From positions 1 through 64,000 of the forward strand of contig JAGPYM010000005.1 of the NCBI GenBank assembly GCA_020736575.1: a stretch of 64,000 bases of DNA. The letters run 5' to 3'. The translations under genes and the position numbers were made by a program. Position 1 is the stretch's first letter, and every line of letters starts with the position of its first letter. Source of the DNA: Thelonectria olida (taxonomy: Eukaryota; Ascomycota; Sordariomycetes; Hypocreales; Nectriaceae). The notes under the pieces were generated by a model. The model worked only from the letters and a program-made list of their open reading frames with translations, made no database searches and had not been told where the DNA came from. Of this stretch, positions 1 through 10,687 are shown piece by piece.

Positions 1-169
1 TCACTTCAGCTCGGGGGAGGATATCCCCGCATCCGGCCATTAACAAACCAAACACTATCGCCCCGTCTGCAGGAATATGAGTGTTAGTCATGACGTCCTT
101 TAGGTGCACCCGGGTAACGGGGCTTCGGTCCCCGTCCCCGTCAAACCCCGGCCTCGGCGTCGAGTTCCG

Positions 170-300
170 GATTCCCCGGCACTTCCGTGTTCCCCGGACG
201 CACCCGGATTCCCCGGGCACATCCGCATTCCCCGCCAAACCCCGGGCTCCCGCGGCCCCGGAAAGCCTCCGTTCCCCGTCGGGCTCCCGATTCCCCGGCC
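170..300. repeat. Degenerate GC-rich minisatellite, period 18-19 bp
   Basis: The core TTCCCCGG recurs with starts near 172, 190, 209 and 228, then again near 272 and 291. The spacing is 18-19 bp, and a decayed unit fills the gap around 240-255. Between cores the spacer resembles CACWTCCG. The plus-strand frames read as P/G/S-rich peptides, which is a by-product of the repeat and not evidence of a protein. Confidence 0.7.
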
Positions 301-1554
301 GTCATCGCGCAGGTGGTCTAAGCTTCTTTCGTTCGCCCGGCGAAGGGAAGAGCGTAGCATCCGGGGGCCGGGGATTCAACCCGAGTCCCCGACTGGAGTT
401 GGAGTGAATTGGTTTCACCTGTTGGGCTAGAGCCAATGCGAGGCGCTGTCACGAATGCCGGTACGTATCCATCTCTGTCACAAATGAGCATCACACATTG
501 CTGGCCCCGAAGCTGACGATGAGCGTGTCGCGGAGCAGGGCTATTCGATCGGGGGATCTGTCCGACCTCCCCGACTCGATGCATAGCCGGACACCAGAAG
601 CAAGCCACTCATCATTCAATAGCTGTCGACAGAAACCGGTTTATCGAGACCCAGGCCAACGAGAAACGGATTGAAGATGCACTTGCGAAACTCCCACCAT
701 CGGTGAGCATCTCAGTGCAGTTCCAAGGCAGGCATTACAAGGAAAATATCTGTTACCTAGTCAAGGTACCAGTGGCAAGTACCGAGATCGACCGGCACAC
801 ACAAGACTCCGCGATGGAGAGCAACATCACTGCTCCGATCAAAGTCAATGAGTTTCCAGTATCTCGTCGACCAACAATCGGACCTCTTCCACGCCCAATG
901 GATATCCAGTACCGAACCAAGAAGCTTGGTAAGCTCGAGACGTTCGGCAAAGAGTTTCACGAGCTCAAGAAGAGTTATCCGGAAAAGACTTGGGCGCTCG
1001 AGGGATTGTTGGCCGGCGGACATGTGGGAGGCTTCCATTCTGTAACATTCTTCCTTACGGTACCTCATTTTGAGCAAGTGGGAATAGCCTCTTGGACAAT
1101 AAAGAGATGTCTTTCGCTCACTAATCCAGTGACATCTTTTATTAAAATGAGTTTCAGAGCATGTCGCTGTGGATTGCCGGATGCTGCCCCGCTGCTGTCA
1201 CCGGTGTGGAAACGAATGCGCCTCTTTCAGCCAATGCCATGTTATTCTCTTTACTTTTTCTCGAGACCGGCGAGCCCACCTGTGAGACTTGCTGGGTCCC
1301 GATTGTGATTCAGGTCAAGTCACCTGTCGAGACTGAGATTGCGTCTCTTGACCGGCGAGAGAACTCGAAAGTGTTGATGGAGCCCTCTTCACGATTTCAG
1401 CGTCCTTATTCGTCCGGCTGACACTGCATGTCTTGAAAGAAGAAACGAAGCTCCCAGTGTCATCATACGCCGAGACATCAGCACTTCCCTTGCTCACTCG
1501 GGGACCTTGATGTCCTCCGGTGAGAAGATCCCAGACATTTTTGTTTCAAGTCAC

Positions 1555-1697
1555 TTCAGCCGCACGCCACGCCGAGTCCATCATCTCAACCATTGCTGTT
1601 GGCTTGGGACAACAGAACGCAGCATCCTCCGGCTCCCCGATCAATCCAGACCGAGTCTTTTCAGCCGCACGCCACACCGAGTAATCGTCTCAACGAG
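1555..1697. repeat. Imperfect direct repeat of about 38 bp, two copies
   Basis: The segment beginning TTCAGCCGCACGCCA occurs at about 1555-1592 and again at about 1659-1696. Both copies continue with a shared CCGAGT and then TCTCAAC with a few differences. The copies are about 105 bp apart and separated by unique sequence. It looks like a small local duplication. No flanking terminal repeat or target-site duplication was seen. Confidence 0.6.
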
Positions 1698-2619
1698 GTG
1701 TTGCTGAGAGCGCAACGCACCCCGACTCCCCGAGTCATTCCTCCAAGCCAAAAAGCAAATCTGGGACATCTTGCTCGTGAATGACAAAAACGCTTTGCCA
1801 ATGTGACCATCTCATGCACTGCCTTGAGTCGGGGAGCCGGGGATGCGGTCTCATCGCCGAACTGCGTCGCATCTGTCATCTCTTCTTGATGAGGCTGTCA
1901 TCTTGAGTTGCTGTCATCATAAACGACCAAGACGCTGGCATAATGGGCTTGGTGAGTTATGTCCAGCATACGCCTTGAGATGCTGTTCGCTTTGGGAAGC
2001 GCCGGTTCACAGATGTGAGTCTCCGGCTCCGTTATCGTTCCCGGGTGCCATCGTGAGGCCTGTCGGCATAACCAGGGGGCCATATCACAAGATGCGACTT
2101 CGCTACTTGCATAGCTAATGCACGTCCTCGCCATCCCAACCCCATAGCTATGTGTCCCTTCTCTCGGCACCTTTCATCGATCCCCAGCGCTACATCTCTC
2201 TCCTTTGAAGGAAACCTCTTCTTCAGCCTCGAGACGTGCCGTCACAAACATGTCCATCTGAACCATTCAGGCTGGTTTCGAAGGACCAGTCGAGAAACCG
2301 GCAAGGAGGAGACTACATACTCCGGACGGAGAACCGGGATCCGTCTTCTTTTGACTGAGGTCTTGGTCCTTTTCTCCTTGTGCGATGTGAAGAGTTGCTT
2401 GCTTGACGTTGAAATCATGGTGCGTATGACAAGATCTATGTCAGTACATTGGAGTCGAAAAAAGTCTCTCTTACTCCCAGCGCAAAAGCTGGGGTCGTGT
2501 TGTACAGATATTACAATTCGTCTAGTTCCCGGTACCCGCGATCCCTCCTACTTAGCCATTGTCTATCCATCCGCACGCTCGCTCTTATCCAGACACACGT
2601 CCCGCTCTGTGACAGCTTA

Positions 2620-3811
2620 TTACAACTTGGCTCCCTTCTCTTCACCGTCCTGCTTCAATCGTACAAGTCCCTATCGCCTATTAGCATCACCAACTCTTTA
2701 CAACAGTCACGCAGAGAAAAATACTCACCTCTTGATAGCACGTCGCAAACAACTTCCCATCTCTCCCATAAATCCTCTGTGTCACGACTCCGCGCCCATC
2801 TCCCGACCACGGGCTCTCCATCTCGGTAAACATCCACTCATCCGCCCGCACCGCCCTCGGGTCGTGGAAGTAGATGCTGTGATCCAGACTCACCATCATA
2901 CCCAGCCGCGGCCGTCCGACCCAGTCCTCCATGGTCGGACCCATGCCCTCAAACTCGCTCAGGTGCGCAACCTGCTCCTGCGTCGCCGCCGGCAAAGACG
3001 CCACATCCTCCGGGTTGAAGGGGAACCGCCAGATCCCGTGGATGCGCGACACGGTGCCGATAAAGTAGCTGTCCGACATGTACGCCAACGCGTTCAAGTG
3101 CGCTTCCTGTCCGCCCTCGGCCGAGATCTCGCCGCGCGCACGCAGCCACTGGCGACATCGGCGCTCAAACGGCTCGGCGTCAGAATCCCTCCCGCGATGC
3201 ACCTCGATCCGATGGCTTTGAAACGGCCCGCTCCGCGCCCACTCCGGCTCACCATCCCAATCGTCGGGCGGCGGGGTCACGCCCTCGGGCCACGGCGCCG
3301 CGTGCCTGACCTGCTTCTCGCCGCCGCTGTCCGCCCTAACAAAGCTGATAGTTGTTGTGAAGATGGCTCTGCCCTGCTGCCTCGCCTGCACGGTGCGCGT
3401 GGCAAACGAGCGGCCATCGCGGACGCGCTCGACGTGATACAGGATGGGAATCTCGTCGGAGCCGGCGAGCAGGAAATAGCAGTGGCACGAATGAGGGAAG
3501 AAGTTCTCCGGGACGGTTTTCTGCGCAGCGGCGAGGGTTTGCGCAATGACGGCGCCGCCGTAAATGCCACGGGCTCCTGGAGGATGCCATTGCTTGCGTG
3601 TGTTTGTGAAGACGTCCTATATGTGTTAATGGTGGATTCTCATCAAAGGCCCCATCGCCGGGTGCGATTCTCTCAAGCGAAATCGTAGAGAGCATCAAGG
3701 TCAACTCACCGGCCCCAACACCTTCAACTCGGTCACCTCCAACACGTTTTCAATCGACGCCTTTGACGGATCCGGGCCCGGCGGCCGGAGCAACGTAGGC
3801 CGCTTTTCCAT
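2620..3811 (-). CDS. Peroxisomal acyl-CoA thioesterase (TesB/ACOT8 family)
   Basis: Three exons: 3811-3710, 3616-2729 and 2670-2620, giving 346 aa. Both introns are GT-AG (93 and 58 nt) and keep frame exactly. The enzyme would hydrolyse acyl-CoA to free fatty acid and CoA in the peroxisome. Seen in the sequence: the N-terminal hotdog half (residues about 35-130) with WHPPGARGIYGGAVIAQTLA and the HCYFLLAGS stretch, and a C-terminal half with LDHSIYFHDP and CYQEG. The LDHS Asp and CYQE Gln correspond to the TesB catalytic Asp and Gln by family knowledge. The tiny last exon ends in Ala-Lys-Leu, a PTS1 peroxisomal signal. The start is the ATG at 3811, which opens exon 1 with 34 codons. Length matches the family. 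It lies downstream of, and is co-oriented with, the osh1-like gene. Confidence 0.93.
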
Positions 3812-4502
3812 TGTAGACACGGGCGACACGCCTGCAGCTGTCGTATGAGTACCCCTTTCCGGTGTTGGTTCCCAGGGCCAAATGCAACGCTCTGAAGCCG
3901 CGATCCTTGCAGCGAGTTCGGCCGGATGAACAATGACCCCGCACCCTCACGTCGAGTGGAATAGTGATGCTGTGCCGACTGTAGAAAACGGGACAGCGAG
4001 CCGAGGCAATTGAGATGCAAGATTGAAAGGGAGAAAACCAGATCAGGGCAATCTCAGATCTTTGTACCAGGCCACCCGTCTCGTGCAATGACAATTGAGC
4101 CAACAAGATTTGCCGAGGTACGGCAAGCATTGTCCACCGACGATCCAATCGGGGCGGCGCGAATCGGCCGAGTCATTCAGGGTCAAACCAAGGTCCGAGG
4201 CCCGCAGCCAACAACAATAAAAGGTAGACCGAGACACGGATAGCAGAGCGGAAGTATTATATCATCAAGCCTGCCATGCTCTCGGCACGTGTCATCCTGA
4301 TAAATAACAAAGTTTTATGCTTAAAATTATACGCAACTACCACTGTGTTCCGTCTCAACTGAGGTTCAAATCAAAACGATACAGCAAACCACAGCTTCAT
4401 GACGATCCAAGCGAGTGAAGTCCACCTCAATCTAGCTTATCAAACACTTCATCCATGTATACTCCCCGTCTTCTCCTTCTAGTCATGACCAACATCAACC
4501 CC
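3812..4502. other. Intergenic between thioesterase and osh1-like gene
   Basis: This should hold the thioesterase promoter (right of 3811 on the minus strand) and the osh1-like 3' UTR. I see no coding potential above background. The stretch around 4250-4350 is locally AT-rich, which suits the osh1-like 3' end. Confidence 0.5.
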
Positions 4503-7500
4503 TTAATAGTACCCCTGGTTGTCTTCCTCCTCCACATCGTCGTATATAGGCTCCAGTCCCTCCCATGCCGTGCCGTCGCCGTTAGGGCCCGCCTTTGCTC
4601 GCTGCTCCCAATACTTGCCGTTGAACTTCCAGTACTCCTCGCCCGTCACCTCGCATCTTGCCTTGGAGAACCACGCAGGCTGGAATTCCTCGCCATGTTC
4701 TTCACGGGCACGACGTCGAGCTCGTTGGTTCTGCTCCAAACGATTCTTCTCCTCTGCCGCAAAGTCATACTCTCCATCCTCCATGGCACGTTGGTCAGGT
4801 CGCAGTCGCGAATCTGTTGGAGCAATCCACGGCCGGAGTTGTTCGTCGATGTGGTTAAAGGTTAGGACGAAGGGCGTCAAGTTAAAGGGAATGCCCTGTG
4901 GTCGTTCATTGGCCTTCCAGACGAGATATGCTCGGCTGGGATCGACAAGGCCGCCACCCGAGTGCACAGGTCCGTCGTTCTTGGGCTCATCCACAGATGC
5001 CTCATAGCCTGGCGTCAAGCGTACATACAGCTTCGAGTTCCAGCGACCGCCCATGCTAAACCGAACCTTACCGTAAGCATCGAGCACCTTTCCGGAAATC
5101 TGATAGGCGCTAGAAGCCTTCCATCCACGAGGCTTAAATTCCACCATGGCAACCTCGCCAGTGTTCCAGTTTCTGATCTCCATGGGTCCGTAGTTGTCGA
5201 CAGTTGGGTTTCCTGTGATGATACCAATAACCGACGATGTGACCTTCTTCCACGTGTACAGTTCCTCCTTGCCTCCTGCCGTCGGGCGCAGTTTCAAGAA
5301 CCAAGTTCCAAGAGGGTTGATATCGAAGGATTTCCCGTAGAACTTAGACTTGACTGCCGACTCACCAAAGTATGTCCACTTGGGTGACTCTGCCCAGGCC
5401 GCGCCAACCGGGGGATGATGGCTGACTTGTTCGATGAAGAAGCGGTAGTTCTTGTCTGGTCGGACATACTCGAAGGTCTCTCCAAGCAGGGGGTTGAAGG
5501 GCTTGGCCACACGTCCAATGGTAGACGCGTACTCGCTGGCGGCAAAGGCAGCAACATAGATGAGTCGCTCGATGGACTCGCTTCGGTCCGCGGCCTGATC
5601 CAAGAGGTCGGCGTACTCCATATCCTCACCACAACGATACAGCAGCGACGTGGGCTCGTTGAATGAGACTGGCAGAGTCATCTTGGTCATGTCCTTGCCA
5701 ATCATCGACTTCAAGATACCCTACTGATTGTTAGCTTTCGCCAGCCCCTGTGAGCTTAATAAACTTACCCAGAGTGAAATCTTGGGTCTGTCATCGGCAT
5801 CCATCTTGAGTCTCGTTCTAATACCATTCTCGTAGCCACTGAATGCTGAGCTAATGTCAACACCTCCAGAAACAACAATATCCTGCCTCACGACATCCTG
5901 CACAGGTAATTCTGCCACTTCGACGTGACCCGCATCCACAGCATCGAAGAACTCGTCCTCCTCCTCCGATTCGCTTTCGGACAAGTCGACTATGATGGTG
6001 GGCTTCCTTCGGAGGCTCTTTGGGGGGACCTAGGGGGAGCGGGCGCAGGCTCTGCATCCTTGAACTCGTCCTCTCCCTCCTCTTCACCGGCATCATCAAT
6101 CCTCTTGTCCTTGGAGCTGGTGGTTGAGGGCTCTGCGAGAAGAAGAGCATTCTCCATCACTTCTCTTAGTGCTCGCTTGGTCATCTTGCGCTTCAGTTCC
6201 GCCTCACCAACACGGGCCTCGAGAATTTCTTGTTCCCGTGCAACCTTTGCCATGCTCTCCTCCCACATGCGGCGCATGTTGGACTCTCGATCCAGACGGT
6301 ATTGCCAGTAAGCGTCGCGATCCTTTGATATCCTAAGAAGGTCGCCGACAAGCGTTGTCAAACTTCGAATAGCGGCGTCGTAGGTCGTCAGAGCGTGAGA
6401 AATGGCGGGATCAGAAATGGTGGTGTTGGGGTTATGCGAATGCTCGTACAAGAGGGCGGCGTGGACGTGAGACATGGTCTCCAGCTGCAGCTTGGCGGAT
6501 TGGGCTGTGATATTGAGGGCATCTTTGGTGGCTGTCGGCTCCTCGTGGATGCTGTCGTCGCCATAGTCGTCATCATCGTCCATGTCGTTGTGGGTGTGTG
6601 TACCGCCGTTGCGAGGTGCTCTGGACTGATCGGCATCAGTAGCAACATCGACAAACTCCTCGTCGTCAAGGCTGCCAATGGTACTAGGACCAGGGAAGCC
6701 AGGTCTTTGCTCGGGGTTCTTTTGGAATGACCTGCTAACATGCTGAGAGCTATTTCGGCGGAGGTCGGTCATGCTCGTGTTTTCGCTGAAGGTCTCCTGA
6801 ATGGAGAGGGTGCTCTGATCGGCCTTGGCCTGCTTGAGAAGCTCGGCGCTCCGAGCAGCTTGCTTTTCTTCTTCTCTGGCCTGATCCTTGCTCCACTGAA
6901 TGGAGTTGTTGAGGGCCCAGAACCATCGCTTTGCCTCAACTTCATGGTTGGCCTTGAGGGTGTACTTGACGGAGGATTTGCCAATGATCTCGAACTTGGT
7001 CTTTTCGTCAGGGCTCATGTGCAGCTTAGCAATGCGCATGTTGATGGCACCACGACAGGCGGAGCCGGCATCGTCCTGGTGCTTGTAGTAGCTCAGGACA
7101 CCGTCCTCAAGTACAAACCACCTCAGCTGGTAACCCTTGCGATAGTTGGTCCATTTCTTGAGATAACCCTTCATCTCACGAGCCTCACGGCCGGCGAGAG
7201 GGTCACTGGGGCTCGCCGCGGAAGCACCTTGAGAAGCCGCATGGCCCAGGACCGCCTTTTCTTGAATTCCTCGCTGAGCGGCAACTGCGGCGGGAGACTT
7301 CTTCAGTATGGCCTTTGTCGCATCGTCAGTAGTGACAGATTGAGGAAGCTTTCCCTTCCGATCGCGACGGAAGGGATCGGCGCCGTGCAGGAGTAGAACC
7401 TGAATCAGGTTCGTGTTTCGTTTTCTCGCAGCTTCGTGAAGCAGAGTCCCGCCGGTTTGAACAGTGAAGGGCTCGGATGCGAATTCGGGACTGTTGATGT

Positions 7501-8627
7501 CGAGGACAGTCTTGACACGGTGCTCCTCGAGGACACCAGCGAGGGCTCCATAGTTGCCCCTCGCGATGAGTTCCTGAACTTGCTTGACCTTGGCCTCCGC
7601 AAAAAGCGAGCGGGAGAGCTGAAGGAGCTGGAAGATTTCGGGATTCCGGGCAACGTCAATGGGCAATTTGCCCTGGCCGTTGGCAATGGCATCGTTAATC
7701 TCCTTTTGTTCGAGGAGAAGCTTGACAACGGATGTGCGACCTTGAATGGCGGCAAGGTGCAGCGGGGTGTTGCCATCCTTGTCACGGCCATTTACATCAA
7801 TGGTGCCAAGGCCATCGGACAATACGTACTCGATGACGGTGAACTCGGCGCATTGAATGGCGAGGTGTAGGATCGTGGTGTCCTCGAGGGTGTTGCCGCC
7901 CGTGGTGCCGACGGAGGAGATGCTAGCTCGTGGGCCACCTTCGGCGGTATCTCGAATCGCTCGGGAGAGAGAGGCGGTGTCGCCGCTTCGGAGAGCCTCG
8001 ACGATTCGAAACTTGCGGACAGACTGTTCGAGGCTTACAACGCCCGACGGGTTCCTGTCGAGGGGAGGGCCCGCGGAGGTCTTGGGAGGGAGCTGGGAGG
8101 AGGAGAGGGGAGTCGACGAGATTGAGGGCTTTGGCCCGTGGCCACGAACGCTGCCTTGTTGCGACATGGGAAGGACAGGGTTGGAGTAGGAAGATCTCGG
8201 GACACGACCGTCTTCGGAGCCGGATTCTTCTTCGCGGGTGTCCTTGCGCCGCAAGAGAGAGAGGGCGGCGGCGGATTTGGACCGCTTGTGAGTGCTGTTG
8301 GGAGACGAGTTAAACGGCGGTCAGTGAGGTGGACTGACTTTTGGGGGAGGGCGGCGAGAGCTGAGAAAGGCGGGGAGAGCAGGCAAAAGCAAAGACTCGA
8401 AGCAGAGGGGAATGTGGCCCATTGACGCAAACAATTGATGAGAGACGGCGGGCCAAGGCCGGCGATAGATACGTGGAGCTCTTTTGAGGCTTTGAGTATC
8501 GGCCGGCCGCGAAGGGAAAAGGACGGGGGGGAACGTGGCGACGAGATGAGGGGCGCACTTTTTTTGGGCGGAGGGGGGATATGGCATGGGTGAATGGACC
8601 GACTTACCTGTCACCGGCGTCCGACAT
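4503..8627 (-). CDS. Osh1-like oxysterol-binding protein (ankyrin, PH, FFAT, ORD), frame broken once
   Basis: Exons: 8627-8608 (ATG TCG GAC GCC GGT...), 8294-5769 and 5720-4503, with introns of 313 and 48 nt. The product is about 1250 aa, close to Osh1/ORP size. In order: ankyrin repeats (about 100-320, including [13 protein letters not shown]), a PH domain (about 380-476, [20 protein letters not shown]), a coiled-coil linker, an acidic FFAT-type EFFDAVD at about residue 795, and the oxysterol-binding domain with the EQVSHHPP signature (about 946-953). The family exchanges sterol and PI4P between ER and Golgi or vacuole contacts, and FFAT binds VAP/Scs2 on the ER. Odd: at 6022-6027 (six G on the plus strand) the frame changes just before the FFAT motif. 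One extra base there restores a single frame. A 98-nt intron 6087-5990 (GTGAAG/CATAG) would also do so but lacks a clear branch point. Confidence 0.93.
5990..6090 (-). other. Frame break or cryptic intron in the osh1-like linker
   Basis: Upstream the coding frame reads through EDEFKDAEP and a proline-rich stretch, then meets a TAG at about 5990-5992. The frame of the FFAT block (DLSESES...EFFDAVD) is reached either by one missing base in the C-run (6022-6027) or by splicing 6087-5990. Both repairs give an open frame. The first keeps the EDEFKDAE element and the second removes it. Confidence 0.6.
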
Positions 8628-10687
8628 TTGGGCGTCGATTCACAATGTGATTGTTGCCCAGCCACCGATTTTGTACGAACAGTAGTTGGACGTTCTGTGA
8701 AGGTTGAAGCTGGGACGAGTTGAAGAAGAACGAACAGGGAAAAGGGGGAGGGGTAGCTTCTTCCCTGGCTATGACGAGCTAGAAGGCCTTAGAGCCAGAG
8801 CCGGAGCCAGGGTAGTGATGGTGGTGGTGCTGGTAGTGGTGTTGTTTGGAGGAGGTTGAGGGACGCCCTGAAGCTTTGGTGGAGGTGGAGTTGGAGGATG
8901 ATCGATCAAGGGAGACGGATAGAAGACGAGGTGGGGAAAAGAATAGAGGGCCCTGGACAATGATTCGAGTAATGAATAAAGGATTTCGGTGTCTCTACGC
9001 TTGATGAATTAGACAACTTCCATCCTCTGTCCGGCTTTAAGAGGCCCAGTTCGGGAGGTACCTTTTGTTGATGGAGATGTGGGATGGTGGATGAAACGGC
9101 CCAGGAGTGGGGAAGCAGCCACTTTACCAGAGCCGGCCGCCTTAAGCAGTGAATGCTTTGGAGAATAAGGGAAGAATGGAGGGAGAGGCTGCGAGACAAA
9201 GAAACGACTTTATCCCGTCGTAGCTCTTTTAAATCTTTCCCCTTCGTGTAAGACAAGGAACGTTTTGGTAGGGTTACAGCCTTGGTACCTAATATCACAG
9301 AGTGACTGCATGTATTCGTAACAACCTCAGGGGCGGCGAGGACCGTTGTTGAGCGACCGCGCTCTCTCGTTATAAAAAGTTGGGTGTGGTCTACTTCGTC
9401 CTGTACTTCGTAAGGACCATCAAGTGGCCGGACGCCCACACACTGACACTCTTTACGCGCTCAACAAGTGGCGGGGAAATGATGCGAGGCGTCACATCAG
9501 TGGACCTGACAGACCCCCAAAAGGCACTTCAATGAGGCTGAGCGAACCTTGAACCAACCAAAGAACCAACCACAACCTCTGGAATCGTCCGCGTAAAGTC
9601 CGCAAAAGACGATGTGTGCCGGAATTGTGCGAATCCTTCATTATCCTTATTCATCCAGCTTCAACTAGTCAGTGCCACTGACGTTATCTTTTCGAACCTC
9701 GAACGAATACACCGTTGCCACCGTGGCATTGGAATAGGTATCACCACTAACAAAACGCCGGCCTGGTGAATAAGAGAGAAAATTCCGCGGAAAAAAGAGC
9801 TCGGTTGGAAGGAGCCGGAATTTTGGCATCTAAACAACGTAGTTACATTGGCAAATTCGGGGGTGCAAATGCACACAACTCTGCATGCTTCAACTACCTA
9901 CTGATGCGTCAATCGACATTCCGCAATCAAAACACAACGCCTCAAGCGACATTACATCTACCCTTTTAACTTACCCTCCACATACATTTCACAACCAAAC
10001 AAATAAATGTCTCAAGCCAGAATGCATATGCACTCTCTCATCCCTCTCATCACTTGCATCAATTCGTACCTTAATTACATGCACGCGCAAACAGCCACAT
10101 CACAAACACCCGGCAATGTGCACATCAAGAATGAAAAAGGAAAAGTCACACATGTACCTATATAATGAATGTCTCCATGTACCGTACAAGTAATTCTGAG
10201 GTGCGCGTCAACGTGTTCTCGTACCCTCCTCGTAACAGACGGACACGACAACTATGCCGTCTCATGCTGCCACTATAACTGCCGCTGCGCCGCTGACTTG
10301 CTCCTTTGCTGCACACATCGTCCCAGATGTTTGAGTATCTTGATGCATAAGACCTTCGGCGGTCAACGCCCCTCCACCGAGATCCGCTCCATCGCCGCTG
10401 ACAAAGCCGATCACCAATTTTTGTCTCTTCTGATCCAATGAAGCAATCCAACCAACATTGCAGTTTCTCATTCCCGTTTGTGTCTCGTCGATAAATGTAC
10501 AGTATATAGCTGGCGTATATGTGATGAAAGGCTTGGACAGGCATGAGCCGCAAGGCTCATTTACAATGCCTCCGAAAAGTCTATCAGTAAAAATGGTATC
10601 AGAAGTGAAATGAAATAAATGTACGAATGTACGAATGAATGAATAAGTCAGTCGAATGAGGCAGTCTGCGAGATCAAATCATTCATC
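8628..10687. other. Intergenic, osh1 upstream and chitinase downstream
   Basis: About 2 kb. The minus-strand frame 8906-9439 (177 codons) is compositionally random, has no ATG-supported family content and is not counted as a gene. Simple repeats occur: a GGTGGT/GTAGTG stretch at about 8812-8845 and a GTACGAAT/GAAT stretch at about 10617-10646. A TACTTCGTA 9-mer sits at 9404-9412. Sequence immediately right of 8627 is the likely osh1-like promoter. Confidence 0.5.

Larger units (their letters stand above)
1..2619. other. Left-end intergenic region, no supported gene
   Basis: No open frame here has family-like content or intron-supported extension. The longest (703-1308 +) has an unremarkable first half of about 120 residues and then drifts into low-quality sequence, so it may be a decayed fragment or chance. 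Two structured elements lie inside: a degenerate 18-19 bp tandem repeat at about 170-300 and an imperfect duplicated segment at about 1555-1697. The last few hundred bases are the 3' flank of the minus-strand thioesterase gene. Confidence 0.5.

Noticed and set aside
703..1308. 201-codon plus-strand frame
   Set aside because: No family resemblance, no splice support, and its second half looks random. Kept only as a possible fragment in the region entry.
2150..3688. 512-codon plus-strand open frame
   Set aside because: It overlaps the thioesterase gene on the opposite strand, whose spliced product matches a known family. The plus-strand product is Arg/Pro-rich shadow.
8906..9439. 177-codon minus-strand frame upstream of the osh1-like gene
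   Set aside because: Random-looking composition. It lies in the likely promoter and does not splice into the osh1-like start.
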